Counted from the stretch's first letter, positions 1 to 8,731 are shown. The stretch: 64,000 nucleotides of DNA from an uncultured Prevotella sp. (GCA_900543585.1 UQRP01000004.1:56996-120995); one strand, 5' to 3'. Translations and numbers: made by a program. Notes: generated by a model from the sequence alone, not told the origin.

Positions 1-1110
1 CGTCGCCATGACGATGAGTGAGCGGCGATGCCGCTTGTTCAGTCGCTCGCACACGGCCTTGACAGCTTTTATCTGGTATTCACGTCCTGCAATGTCTTTA
101 TTCACCGCAAAGTCCTGGATGGCCTTGCGCGTCTGCCGCTGATGCAGTAGTTGCAAGTCGGCCTTGCTATGGAATGACATGATGGTCCGGGCTGGATAGC
201 CTAATTGGTCGATGACCTTGACGGTGAAGCCATTGGTGAAATAGATCACGGGCTTTACGCCGTATGTCCTTTCGAGACTCTGGGCATACAGCTCAGCCTG
301 CTGCCGTCCGTCCTCCTCACTGCGCACGGCCTTCTTTGCCTCTACGACAGCCAAGGGCTTGCCGTCGTTGTCAAAGAGCACATAGTCGGCATAGCCCTTG
401 CCGGATGGTGTCGGCATACCGCTGACCTCTGTCTCTATGCAGGCCTTGCCGGCAACAATGGCGTGGCGGGTCTCGCAGATGTCCCAGCCGGCCTCGCGGA
501 GCATCTGGTCGATGAACAGCCGGCGGGTCTCAGCTTCTGAGATAAGGGTCTCGTCACCGGCGCCTATACAAGTGGGGAAGGGTGTGGAGTTGGTGACCAG
601 TGGCTCACTATTTTGGTTGGGGTATTCCGCCTTGATGGTTTCCGCATCGGGCAGCTCGTCTGATGTCGGGGCAATGTGTACTTCGGGCTTCTTAGGTATC
701 AGGTCTTTGCGGAAGCGTGGGAAAGACTCGATGGCTCCTATCTGCATCAGTACGCTGCCGACAAACGCATAGAGGTTGAGCAGCGAGAAGAACGACTCGC
801 GCCCGGTTATCTTCATACCGTGTGCGGCATTGTTGCCTGCCTTGCGGATATAGTGGAGTCGCCGCATCAGGTCGTCGCTGTTGATATAGTTGGTGAATTG
901 CTCATTGGTCACCAACTCAAACAAGGAAGCGTGCTCCGGCTTTTCAAATCCTTTGAGATAATAGATGGCCTGCACTATCCACTCCAACGCCATACGCCCG
1001 TAAAGCGCGCTCTTGGCCGGATCGCCCGTCTGGTTGATCTCAGCCTCATTGCAGTACTCCCACAGCGTCTTGAGTCCTGCCTCGTTGCGTATGAAGTCGA
1101 AGTTTCTCAT
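1..1110 (-). CDS. hsdR: Type I restriction enzyme R subunit, N-terminal part (runs off the left edge)
   Basis: This is the first 370 residues of HsdR, the subunit that cuts and translocates DNA in type I restriction systems. The start is the ATG at 1110 (MRNFDFIRNEAG). Residues 1-125 or so resemble the DUF4145-like domain found at the front of many HsdR proteins. Next is the endonuclease domain, where ADYVLFDNDGKPLAVVEAKKA supplies the D and ExK of a PD-(D/E)xK nuclease and GRQQAELYA supplies the QxxxY motif. The frame is open to base 1 and ends in RRSLIVMAT, just where the helicase Walker A (GTGKT) should follow. It is therefore cut by the window, not broken. It sits 6 bases after the DUF2442-HTH gene and belongs with hsdM and hsdS to its right. 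Confidence 0.9.
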   Translation of the reverse strand, partial: MRNFDFIRNEAGLKTLWEYCNEAEINQTGDPAKSALYGRMALEWIVQAIYYLKGFEKPEHASLFELVTNEQFTNYINSDDLMRRLHYIRKAGNNAAHGMKITGRESFFSLLNLYAFVGSVLMQIGAIESFPRFRKDLIPKKPEVHIAPTSDELPDAETIKAEYPNQNSEPLVTNSTPFPTCIGAGDETLISEAETRRLFIDQMLREAGWDICETRHAIVAGKACIETEVSGMPTPSGKGYADYVLFDNDGKPLAVVEAKKAVRSEEDGRQQAELYAQSLERTYGVKPVIYFTNGFTVKVIDQLGYPARTIMSFHSKADLQLLHQRQTRKAIQDFAVNKDIAGREYQIKAVKAVCERLNKRHRRSLIVMAT

Positions 1111-1116
1111 ATTTTA

Positions 1117-1524
1117 TTATGCTGAAGCCATTTCCAATTCTTTAGCCACATTTTGGATTTCTTCCATCATGCGCTTTTCTAATTCCTTTGATGGTTTCTT
1201 CGTGCCATTGATATACTGAACCATAGTATTTCTGTCAATGCCCAGGCGCTTTCCAATGGCAATACCATTTATTTCAGGGTGCGAGAGAAATACACGTGAG
1301 ATTCCTGTCGGCTCAGGATCATCATACTCGAAACTCTCAAAGGAGACGTCCTCATCAAGGTCTTCCCAGTGGATGCCTTCGTCGTCCATCTCATAGTGCT
1401 CACGCTCTGCTGGAGCGGCATTGAGCAAGCGTCTGTAGTATAGCAAAGACTGCCAAAGAACACGACCGTCATCGGTCTCACCGTAAATACGGTTGTTGTC
1501 GAACCAAATTTTTTTAATCGTCAT
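1117..1524 (-). CDS. DUF2442 protein with C-terminal helix-turn-helix
   Basis: This is a 135-residue protein. The N-terminal half (MTIKKIWFDNNRIYGETDDGR) looks like DUF2442, a small domain often paired with DUF4160. The C-terminal half reads IGKRLGIDRNTMVQYINGTKKPS, a Cro/XRE-like helix-turn-helix, so the protein can be expected to bind DNA. Its start overlaps the end of the DUF4160 gene by 11 bases, which implies translational coupling. A perfect 14-base palindrome over the promoter of the pair (1824-1837) is a plausible operator for this HTH. DUF4160/DUF2442 pairs resemble toxin-antitoxin modules in layout, but a toxic activity is not shown by the sequence. The position between hsdS and hsdR is unusual. 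Confidence 0.75.
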   Translation of the reverse strand: MTIKKIWFDNNRIYGETDDGRVLWQSLLYYRRLLNAAPAEREHYEMDDEGIHWEDLDEDVSFESFEYDDPEPTGISRVFLSHPEINGIAIGKRLGIDRNTMVQYINGTKKPSKELEKRMMEEIQNVAKELEMASA

Positions 1525-1780
1525 TTTCTCCTCCTTCTATGCTATGTCCAAAATACTCCATCCATTTTGCGATTGCAAGGTCATGGTTTTCTTCTAACAC
1601 CATTTCAGCTGCACGAATGTCCTTGTTCTTCAAGCCGTGATTATAGACGAGTTTCACAGCATCTTCTGTGATTTCAAACTTTGCCTTACCATCGGCATTC
1701 TTAACGTGTACATGAATTGGCTCATGCTCGCGGGAATAGAAGAAAAACTTCATTCCAAACAGTCGTAATATTTCCGGCAT
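1514..1780 (-). CDS. DUF4160 family protein
   Basis: This is an 88-residue protein with the DUF4160 hallmarks: an N-terminal PEILRLFGMKFFFYSREHEPIHVHV, read here as two segments around the conserved E-P-x-H-x-H-V motif, then a GKAKFEI strand and a helical tail. The family is widespread next to DUF2442 genes and its biochemical function is unknown. The gene is the first of a two-gene unit and has its own Bacteroidota-type promoter at 1803-1834, so it is transcribed apart from hsdS upstream. The pair lies inside the restriction locus and may be an addiction or regulatory module for it. That role is inferred from position only. Confidence 0.75.
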   Translation of the reverse strand: MPEILRLFGMKFFFYSREHEPIHVHVKNADGKAKFEITEDAVKLVYNHGLKNKDIRAAEMVLEENHDLAIAKWMEYFGHSIEGGENDD

Positions 1781-1802
1781 AGCAATTTTCCTTTTTATTT
1801 TG

Positions 1803-1837
1803 CAAATCTAAATATAATTTTCCATACTTGCAAGTAT
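1803..1837 (-). promoter_or_regulatory. Promoter and palindromic operator of the DUF4160/DUF2442 pair
   Basis: On the minus strand TAGATTTG (1803-1810) matches the Bacteroidota -7 element TAnnTTTG, with CTTG (1831-1834) 20 bases upstream as the -33 element. A perfect palindrome ATACTTGCAAGTAT (1824-1837) covers the -33 element. That placement is typical for a repressor site, and the obvious candidate repressor is the HTH protein of the pair. Confidence 0.6.
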
Positions 1838-2872
1838 TTAGCCAAAATATTCTTGCATGCGGCTGTCAAGGAGCGTCTGCGTCTCGGCAATGCTCTGCTT
1901 CAACAGCGACTTCTGATGCTCTATCGCCTTCACCTTCTCCGCGAAAGAGCGCTGGAGGGAGATTGGGGGAAGGGGAATAGTAAGGCCTTTCAACGTCTTA
2001 TTTGATATTACTGGTTGCATTGCCTCTCGAGCATAATCTCTCAAATTAAGCATTGACAAGAAATAAAGTAGATAGACTTTATCGAAGCCAATGGAATCCG
2101 ATAAAATAAAAGCATTATCTGTTATAAAGTTTTTGCCATCAATAAGATGAACATTACCACACAAAGCTCCCACACGCCCTATTATTATCTGCTGTCCTTC
2201 AGCATTATATTCACTATGGTATCCTACTATTCCATTACCTCCAAAAACTGCATATGGTCCTTTTACTATATTTTTAGCGGTCAAAGAATCTCCGCTTTTC
2301 AACTTAAAACATTCGCCAAAGATTTTTTTTTCAAAGCTCTTTTCTGAGCCATCCATATCTCCGAACATCTCATAGAACAGCGACTGCGCAAGCGCATCAT
2401 ATTCCTTCATCTGCTGTTGCTTCAAGGAAATGATGGCGGAAAGCTGGTCGAGCTCAGAGACAATATGGTTTTGCTCTTTTGTGGGTAAAACTGGTATAAG
2501 TTCTTTTGAATAGTCTTTAAAATAAATATGAGGTATAGCCGCACCAGAAGCATATCTACCCAAATTCTTACTTTGAAGAAAATACTTCAAATATGATAAC
2601 GTAACTTCACCTGTTGGCAAAATATATTGCATTGTTCCAACTAAGGAAGATTTAGAAGGATAGGTATTTACTCTGCCAACACCGGAGCCATCTTTAACAA
2701 TACCTATATACTCATTAGGCTGATGATAAAAATCTATATTTTTAACGAAGCCATTTGCACCATACAATGGATAATCACCATCGCTATCTTTTATTTTATT
2801 AAGGACTATATTTGAGGAAGCTTTTGTGCAAACCTCCCCCAACTTTTTATATTCCCACTTGCTTTTATCCAT
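1838..2872 (-). CDS. hsdS: Type I restriction-modification specificity subunit S
   Basis: HsdS chooses the DNA target of the type I enzyme. The 344 residues show the usual duplicated plan. A first target-recognition domain (WEYKKLGEVCTKASS to IPHIYFKDYSKELIPVLP) is followed by a helical spacer (QNHIVSELDQLSAIISLKQQQ). The second recognition domain (FGECFKLKSGDSLTA to ISNKTLKGLTIPLPP) is followed by a final helical region (SFAEKVKAIEHQKSLLKQS). It is at the short end for the family but both half-sites are present. The AAA ATPase gene separates it from hsdM, and the DUF4160/DUF2442 pair separates it from hsdR. It is more AT-rich than hsdM, as expected for exchanged specificity genes. Confidence 0.9.
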   Translation of the reverse strand: MDKSKWEYKKLGEVCTKASSNIVLNKIKDSDGDYPLYGANGFVKNIDFYHQPNEYIGIVKDGSGVGRVNTYPSKSSLVGTMQYILPTGEVTLSYLKYFLQSKNLGRYASGAAIPHIYFKDYSKELIPVLPTKEQNHIVSELDQLSAIISLKQQQMKEYDALAQSLFYEMFGDMDGSEKSFEKKIFGECFKLKSGDSLTAKNIVKGPYAVFGGNGIVGYHSEYNAEGQQIIIGRVGALCGNVHLIDGKNFITDNAFILSDSIGFDKVYLLYFLSMLNLRDYAREAMQPVISNKTLKGLTIPLPPISLQRSFAEKVKAIEHQKSLLKQSIAETQTLLDSRMQEYFG

Positions 2873-2930
2873 GTCTGAATCTTGTTATATCTATATTGTT
2901 TTCCTTTGTTGGCCCATCGAGTTGTTTGTC

Positions 2931-4373
2931 TTATCCGAACAGGTCGTCCAAGACCACCTGACTCTGCACGATGCCGCTATATTTCCCTTGTTTGACGCCG
3001 TATGTCGTCACCATGGTGAGATGTACCGTCTGCTTCGGCGCCAGAGTAGCTTTCAAGGCTTCGACTCGCTCTCTGAGCTTGATATTTTCCTCCTTGTCAA
3101 TCTCGTAGGGCGTTCCGCTGAACTTCATCTCACAGAGGTTGACGATATTGTCGTTTCTGAAGATGAGCATGTCCACCTGCACCCCCGTATGCTCGTCGTT
3201 CCCTTTCAGGCACCATGCCGACAGCGATGTCTTCACGCCACCTATTTCCAGTGCCCGCTTGATCTGCGTGACGTGTTGCCAGCATAGCTGTTCAAAGGCG
3301 ACACCATGCCAGGACTTTAGGATGTCAGAGGCCTGGTTGTCTGACATGAAGGAGCTGTCTTTGCCGTGTTGCTCGACATATTTCAGCCAGAACAAGCAGA
3401 AGTTGTCAATCAGTTTGTATCTATCCTGCCGGCCCGCCACACCATAAGGGGTGTATTTCTGTATGAAGTCGCTCTCGGCTAAGGACGCTAAGGTGTTAGT
3501 GAGCCCGCCTCCCAATGGTAGCCCCGTAGCCTTGGCTATCTCTTCGCGCGAAAAACCGCTGTTGCGCGTGGCGAGCAGGCGGATGACCTTTTTGCAGTCG
3601 TCGGCATTGCTGAAGATAGCACTGAACAGTCTGTTGAACTCATCTCTCAGCCTTGTGCTTCTGCCAAACAGGATTTTGTCTACGTTCCTTTCAAAGCTGA
3701 GCCCTTTGCGGAAATAGTTCAGGTAATAAGGAATACCTCCAAAGACCATATAGGTCTGTGCGATGTCGTAGCGTGAAAGTTCTATCTGCTCATGGCGGAA
3801 ATATTCCTCACATTCTGCCAAGGTAAACGGCGAGAGCTTTATCTCGTCGGTGAGTCGTCCATACAGTCCTCCTTTGCTGTGAGTGAGGTTGCCCAAAATC
3901 CACGAGGTGGCACTGCCGCAAACGATCAGCATGATGTTGTCACGGCCACTGCACCACCCATTCCAGAAACTCTCAAAGGCTGGTAGGAATCCCGAGCGCG
4001 GGGTGTCAAGCCAAGGCAGCTCATCAAGAAAGACGACTTGACGGCTGCCGTTGTCGAGTTGCGTGAGCAGCTGTTCCAACAGGAAGAAAGCCTCCATCCA
4101 TGTCTTGGGCATGTGTACGCCTTCCAATCCCTGGTTAAGAAGAGAATAGTAGAAACTCTCTAACTGCGTTTTCATCCTGTTTCGCTCTCCTTCCTGGTCT
4201 ACTGGTGACACACCCGTGTGCTGGAAAGTGATGCGGTCTTTAAAAGCCTGCTTGATGAGGAATGTTTTGCCTACACGCCGTCTGCCATATACGGCGACAA
4301 ACTCTGGCTTGTCGCTCTGGTAGAGTCTTTCCAATTCGTTTAGCTCGGCTTTCCTGCCAATAATCGTGCTCAT
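2931..4373 (-). CDS. AAA ATPase with DUF234-type C-terminal domain
   Basis: This is a 480-residue P-loop ATPase of the archaeal-type ATPase/DUF234 group. The start is taken at the ATG at 4373 (MSTIIGRKAELNELERLY), because the segment further upstream contains the promoter. Walker A is GRRRVGKTFLIKQAF near residue 30 and Walker B is QVVFLDELPWLD near residue 115. A winged-helix region follows (FSREEIAKATGLPLGGGLT). The C-terminal domain carries QVDMLIFRNDNIVNLCEMKF, which has the D...ExK spacing of a PD-(D/E)xK nuclease. Such genes are common as stand-alone units in Bacteroidota; the cellular role is not established. Its insertion between hsdM and hsdS and its own promoter suggest an independent module. 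Confidence 0.8.
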   Translation of the reverse strand: MSTIIGRKAELNELERLYQSDKPEFVAVYGRRRVGKTFLIKQAFKDRITFQHTGVSPVDQEGERNRMKTQLESFYYSLLNQGLEGVHMPKTWMEAFFLLEQLLTQLDNGSRQVVFLDELPWLDTPRSGFLPAFESFWNGWCSGRDNIMLIVCGSATSWILGNLTHSKGGLYGRLTDEIKLSPFTLAECEEYFRHEQIELSRYDIAQTYMVFGGIPYYLNYFRKGLSFERNVDKILFGRSTRLRDEFNRLFSAIFSNADDCKKVIRLLATRNSGFSREEIAKATGLPLGGGLTNTLASLAESDFIQKYTPYGVAGRQDRYKLIDNFCLFWLKYVEQHGKDSSFMSDNQASDILKSWHGVAFEQLCWQHVTQIKRALEIGGVKTSLSAWCLKGNDEHTGVQVDMLIFRNDNIVNLCEMKFSGTPYEIDKEENIKLRERVEALKATLAPKQTVHLTMVTTYGVKQGKYSGIVQSQVVLDDLFG

Positions 4374-4391
4374 AATCGTCTTTATTTTGCC

Positions 4392-4479
4392 CAAAGTTAG
4401 CAAAAATGTTTGAATCGGCAAAATATATTGGGTTATATCTTGCCGAAAGTGGCAAAAAAAGCTGTAAACGGCAAGATAT
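4392..4479 (-). promoter_or_regulatory. Promoter and repeated operator-like sites of the ATPase gene
   Basis: The minus-strand -7 element TAACTTTG lies at 4392-4399, with TTTG (4419-4422) 19 bases upstream. Three copies of an 11-base site CGGCAARATAT are present: direct at 4416-4426 (covering the -33 element) and 4469-4479, and inverted at 4435-4445. The last two form a perfect inverted repeat with a 23-base spacer. This resembles a multi-site operator or a binding site of the encoded protein. Confidence 0.55.
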
Positions 4480-4520
4480 GCGAGGGTAGGACGGTCCCAC
4501 CTGCCATACCGCCCATGATT

Positions 4521-6020
4521 TTAGTCAGAGAGGAGGGCTCTCAATGCCTTCTGCCCTTCTTGTATCTGTTTCTCTAAGTCGTCGATACGTCCAAGGATGA
4601 CATCGGGGGCATCATACTGGACTTTCTCACGCACCACCTCCTTGTATTTGTTGAATGTGAGGTCGTAGTCGTTCTGTCGGATTTCATCGGCTGGGACCAG
4701 AAAACTCTGGTCACGGCGGGTGCGCTGTTCCTCATCTTTCAGGTTGGCGAAGCGCTGAATGACATCGGGGATGTCATTCTCCTCACATGGTGTCCGCTTC
4801 TGGTCGAGGGTGTAGCCGTCGGCATGCATGTCATAGAACCATACCTTGTCGGTGCCTCCAGCATTGGTCTTGGTGAAGACGAGGATGGCGGTGCTCACAC
4901 CACTGTAAGGCTGGAACACGCCCGACGGCAGTGAGATGACGCCCCGCAGGCACTGGTTGTCGACGAGCTCCTTGCGGATGGCGATATGTGCCTTGCTCGT
5001 GCCGAACAGCACGCCATCGGGGACGATGCTGCCACAACGGCCACCGGGCTCCAACGAGCGGATCATCAGCGAGAGGAAGAGGAGCTCGGTCTTGCCCGTG
5101 TTGGTCAGCGCGAGCAGGTCCTTGCTGACGGTCTCCTTGTCGAGCGAGCCCGTGAACGGCGGGTTGGCCATGATGAGCGAATAGCGGTCGCGGTCCTGGT
5201 TGTCGACCGACAGTGAGTCGATCTTCTCTATCTGCGGATTGGTGATGTTGTGCAGCAGCAGGTTCATAGCGCCGATGCGGAGCATGGTCTCGTCGTTGTC
5301 GTAGCCGTGGAACATGTCGCCCTCATATCGCTTGCGCACTTCCGGACGGAGTAGCTCCTTGCGGTAGTGCTGGGAGACATACTGCGCTCCGCCCATCAGG
5401 AAGCCTGCTGTGCCCATGGCGACATCGCAGATGGTGTCCTCGGGGGTGGGCTGCATGAGGTCGACAATGAGGTTGATGATATGGCGGGGCGTGCGGAACT
5501 GCCCGTTGGTGCCGCTCGAAGCCATCTTGCCAAGGACATACTCGTAGACATCGCCCATGGTGTCGCGGTTGTTCATGTCGATGGTGTTGGAAATCATGTC
5601 GACAATCTTCTGCAACTTCCGTGGGTCGGTGAGCAGGAACACGGCATTTTTCATGTACTTGCCGTAGGCCGTCTCCTTCGTTCCGTTGATGTTCTTGATG
5701 AAGACAAAGAGATGACGGCTGATGGTCTTGTAGATGTCGTCGGCGTTCTTCTCCTTGAGCACATGCCAGCGCAGGTCGTTGTAGGGGACTTGCTCGCCGG
5801 TGTCAGGGTTCGTCCACAGACCATCGGGGAAGACCGGGTTGCGCACCTGGGTATGGAACGTGTTGGCCGTCTGCTCCTCTTTCATCTGCTTGTCGTCGAG
5901 CAGTTTCATGAAGAGCAGATAGGTCATCTGCTCCACGACGGTGAGCGAGTTGGTGATGCCTGCCGTCCAGAACGCTTCCCACAGCGCGTCAATCTTATTT
6001 TTAATGTCTCCAGTTATCAT
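4521..6020 (-). CDS. hsdM: Type I restriction-modification methyltransferase subunit M
   Basis: HsdM is the N6-adenine methyltransferase of the type I system. The 499 residues begin with the helical HsdM N-terminal domain (NKIDALWEAFWTAGITNSLT). The SAM-binding motif I is DVAMGTAGFLMGG near residue 200, matching DPAxGTGGFL with two changes. The catalytic motif IV is MANPPF near residue 285. The tail VILGRIDDLEKQIQEGQKAL is a coiled coil expected to contact HsdS. The gene starts 12 bases after the acetyltransferase gene stop, so both are probably co-transcribed. hsdS follows after the inserted ATPase gene. Confidence 0.93.
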   Translation of the reverse strand: MITGDIKNKIDALWEAFWTAGITNSLTVVEQMTYLLFMKLLDDKQMKEEQTANTFHTQVRNPVFPDGLWTNPDTGEQVPYNDLRWHVLKEKNADDIYKTISRHLFVFIKNINGTKETAYGKYMKNAVFLLTDPRKLQKIVDMISNTIDMNNRDTMGDVYEYVLGKMASSGTNGQFRTPRHIINLIVDLMQPTPEDTICDVAMGTAGFLMGGAQYVSQHYRKELLRPEVRKRYEGDMFHGYDNDETMLRIGAMNLLLHNITNPQIEKIDSLSVDNQDRDRYSLIMANPPFTGSLDKETVSKDLLALTNTGKTELLFLSLMIRSLEPGGRCGSIVPDGVLFGTSKAHIAIRKELVDNQCLRGVISLPSGVFQPYSGVSTAILVFTKTNAGGTDKVWFYDMHADGYTLDQKRTPCEENDIPDVIQRFANLKDEEQRTRRDQSFLVPADEIRQNDYDLTFNKYKEVVREKVQYDAPDVILGRIDDLEKQIQEGQKALRALLSD

Positions 6021-6032
6021 GAGTTCGTTTGT

Positions 6033-7187
6033 TTACAGATTCTTGACATAGATTCTATGCCGTCTGATTTGTTTGGAGTCGAGGTACTGCCATTGTGAGA
6101 GCACGCCCTTGTTGGTCTCCATCTGCGGTCCTGTGACGGCCGCCTTGAAACCATAGCTGCGGTACCATGCGATGAGGTCGTTGAATATGAGCGCGTTGGC
6201 CCCTTTGATGCGATATTCCGGCAGCACTCCGATGAGCAGGAGGTCGACGACAGGTGTCCTATGCCATTTCAGCACTTTCAGCATGGGCCACCAGCCGAAA
6301 GGCAGCAGACGGCCACGGCTGGTCTGGCGCAGCGCCTTGGAGAAAGAGGGGAAGGAGACGCCGAAGCCTACAAGCTTATCATTCTTCGTGGTGTCGACGA
6401 CACAGGCCACAAGATTCAGATCGGCCAGGCGGATATATTCGTTGACGAGCCTGTCTATTTGGTCTGTAGACAGTTGGGAATAGCCATAGAGGTCTTTATA
6501 GGTGGCGTTGAGGACGGCGAAGAGCTCACGTCCACGGCCGCCCTGTTTGAACTCTTTGAAGTTAAACTTCCTTACCTGCAGGCCATAGCGTTTCTCGATG
6601 AGCTCGGCAGTGCGTGCAAACTTCGGGGGTGTCACTGCCGGGACTTTAATTTTGTACTCCACGTAGTCGTTACCCTTGGTAAAGCCCCCTAACTGCTCCA
6701 TGATGGCAGGGTAATAGTCGTAGTTGTAGTTGATATACATCGTAGAGAGGGTGTCGTATCCCTCTACGAGCATGCCCTCTCTGTCCATGTCCTCAAAGCC
6801 GAAGGGTCCGCTGATCTCTGTCATCCCCCTCTCGCGTCCCCATTGTGCGACAGCATCCAAGAGCGCCTTGGCCACCTCGACATCGTTGATGAAGTCAAAC
6901 CATCCGAAGCGTACGCTCTTCACCTGCCAGTGGTCGTTGGCCCGCTGGTTGATGATGGCCGCTACGCGTCCCACGATCCTTCCGTCACGGTAGGCGAGGA
7001 AGTAGTCGGCCTGACAGAAGGCAAAAGCCGGGTTGCGATCCTTGCGGAGCGTGTTCATCTCGTCACTGTAGAGGTAGGGTACGGAAAAGGGACAGTCGCG
7101 GTAGAGGTCGTAGAAGAAGTTGATAAAGGCTTTCAGCTGAGCCTTGGTCTCTACCTTGACGATTTCGATATGGTTTGTTTCTGACAT
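6033..7187 (-). CDS. GNAT-like N-acetyltransferase family protein
   Basis: This is a 384-residue cytoplasmic protein of a type common in Bacteroidota and usually annotated as an N-acetyltransferase. The middle contains DYFLAYRDGRIVGRVAAIIN, a typical GNAT beta strand pair. The C-terminal part contains GVLPEYRIKGANALIFNDLI, which resembles the acetyl-CoA pyrophosphate-binding region. The length fits a tandem GNAT arrangement. The substrate is unknown. It lies directly upstream of hsdM with a 12-base gap and the same direction, but a role in restriction is not indicated by its sequence. Confidence 0.65.
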   Translation of the reverse strand: MSETNHIEIVKVETKAQLKAFINFFYDLYRDCPFSVPYLYSDEMNTLRKDRNPAFAFCQADYFLAYRDGRIVGRVAAIINQRANDHWQVKSVRFGWFDFINDVEVAKALLDAVAQWGRERGMTEISGPFGFEDMDREGMLVEGYDTLSTMYINYNYDYYPAIMEQLGGFTKGNDYVEYKIKVPAVTPPKFARTAELIEKRYGLQVRKFNFKEFKQGGRGRELFAVLNATYKDLYGYSQLSTDQIDRLVNEYIRLADLNLVACVVDTTKNDKLVGFGVSFPSFSKALRQTSRGRLLPFGWWPMLKVLKWHRTPVVDLLLIGVLPEYRIKGANALIFNDLIAWYRSYGFKAAVTGPQMETNKGVLSQWQYLDSKQIRRHRIYVKNL

Positions 7188-7302
7188 GTCTATTAAGAAA
7201 ACATTAAAGTTCCGTTAGGGCATACAATGCCAATGGTCAGCCGGCATAGCTCTCTGTCGTCGGCTGTAACCTTATATAAATATTCGTTGCTGTTGTTGAT
7301 GT

Positions 7303-8043
7303 TCAGGCGAGGAATCCTTGCGCTTTAAGGGCTTTTATCAGTCCTTCTGACATGCTCTCGTTGTCTTTCTTGGTGTAGCGCAGGTCGGTGAAGACCTGTG
7401 CCAGCGTCTCCTTGTTGTTGATTTCCACGAAGTGCTTGTTCTCAGGCAACGACTCTTTGTATGCATAGCAGTCGTCGATGCGCTGCGGCGTATAGTCGTG
7501 GTAGGTCTCCTCGTGAACGATGGCTTTGAGCGGCAGACGGTCGCTCTGTGCCGGGTTCTCATCGGGCCATCCCAAGGTGATGGTGGCGACGGGGAAGGTG
7601 AGCTTCGGCAGCTTCAAGGTGTCGATGAGCATCTGTGGCATATAGACGGTGGTGCCGAGGAAGCAGGTCCCTAAGCCAGCCTCTTCAGCAATATTGCAGA
7701 AAGTCTGGCAGTAGAGTAGGGTATCGGTGGCGGCATTGATGAAACTCAGGAAGTTGTCATATCCCGGTACGGCCTTGCGGTTCTCTGCCCACAGCGAGGT
7801 GCGGCGGAAATCGGCACAGAAAGTCAGCACCACGGGGGCACTGGTGACCATTGGCTGGTTGAAGTGTGCGGGGGCAAGTTTCGCCTTCATCTCCGCACTG
7901 CGCGTCACCACGACGCTGTAGAGTTGCAGGTTGCCCATTGTGGGAGTGTGCTCAGCCTCTTCGAGAAGAGAGGCGAGGAGATCTTGGGAGACTTCCTTGT
8001 CGGAATACTTACGTATGCTCTTACGTTTTTTTATGCTTTTCAT
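7303..8043 (-). CDS. Nitroreductase family flavoprotein
   Basis: This is a 246-residue NfsA-type nitroreductase, an FMN-dependent NAD(P)H oxidoreductase. The N-terminus SIKKRKSIRKYSDKEVS is the family signature helix with the phosphate-contacting arginines. PTMGNLQLYSVVVT is the flavin-binding segment, close to the usual SxxNxQPW. AEEAGLGTCFLG is the conserved glycine-rich motif, and VATITLGWPDE is the strand before the C-terminal extension typical of the NfsA group. A minus-strand TAACTTTG element at 8100-8107 is a likely -7 promoter element. The natural substrate cannot be inferred. Confidence 0.88.
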   Translation of the reverse strand: MKSIKKRKSIRKYSDKEVSQDLLASLLEEAEHTPTMGNLQLYSVVVTRSAEMKAKLAPAHFNQPMVTSAPVVLTFCADFRRTSLWAENRKAVPGYDNFLSFINAATDTLLYCQTFCNIAEEAGLGTCFLGTTVYMPQMLIDTLKLPKLTFPVATITLGWPDENPAQSDRLPLKAIVHEETYHDYTPQRIDDCYAYKESLPENKHFVEINNKETLAQVFTDLRYTKKDNESMSEGLIKALKAQGFLA

Positions 8044-8199
8044 TCTAAAAAATGATTATGGCAGTCGGCGTCTCAGGCCTGTTTACCACCTTTACATTGC
8101 AAAGTTATGGAAAATTATCTGAAAAAATAAACGCTTTTATACAGAATGTGAAAAATAACAAGTATTTTTGCATTCGGTTAACCAATTCTTTATAATAAA

Positions 8200-8730
8200 A
8201 TGGATATTCAGCAGCCCCATAACGACCCCAAAGTAATGCCCAATAATGACGAGAACGCCAACTGGGCTATGAACTACGCGCGCCCGAGCGTCGTCGAGAA
8301 TCGTCCTGACGAGCTTGACTGTGATGTGGTTCGTTTTCAGAACAATCGTGAGAAATGGGTAGCTTTCGTCGGCCTTCTCGATGGACGTCCTTATGAGATT
8401 TTCACTGGTCTTCAGGATGATGATGAAGGCATTCTGTTGCCTAAGACCGTGACAAAGGGAAAGATCATCCGTCAGACCAATCCTGACGGCACGCATCGCT
8501 ATGACTTCCAGTTTGAGAACAAACGCGGCTATAAGACCACTGTAGAGGGTCTGTCGGGCAAGTTCAATCCGGAATACTGGAACTATGCCAAGCTCATCTC
8601 CGGCGTGCTGCGCTATGGCATGCCCATCGACCATGTCATCAAGCTCGTCAGCTCACTGTCTCTCAACGATGACAATATCAACACGTGGAAGAACGGCGTC
8701 GTGCGCGCATTAAAGAAGTATGTGGAGTGA
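8200..8730 (+). CDS. Stand-alone protein resembling the C-terminal region of adenosylcobalamin-type ribonucleotide reductase
   Basis: This 176-residue protein contains KWVAFVGLLDGRPYEIFTG, DFQFENKRGYKTTVEGLSG and YAKLISGVLRYGMPIDHVI. To my reading these match the region after the catalytic barrel of large B12-dependent (class II) reductases in Bacteroidota. The barrel is absent, and so is the Cys-rich tail that normally ends the large enzyme, so it cannot be a reductase by itself. A TATTTTTG promoter element lies at 8163-8170. Its stop at 8730 is 1 base before the start of the amidase gene, so the two are co-transcribed. It may be a regulator, a partner subunit or a domesticated fragment. The family assignment is from memory of the motif. 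Confidence 0.55.
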   Translation: MDIQQPHNDPKVMPNNDENANWAMNYARPSVVENRPDELDCDVVRFQNNREKWVAFVGLLDGRPYEIFTGLQDDDEGILLPKTVTKGKIIRQTNPDGTHRYDFQFENKRGYKTTVEGLSGKFNPEYWNYAKLISGVLRYGMPIDHVIKLVSSLSLNDDNINTWKNGVVRALKKYVE

Positions 8731-8731
8731 G

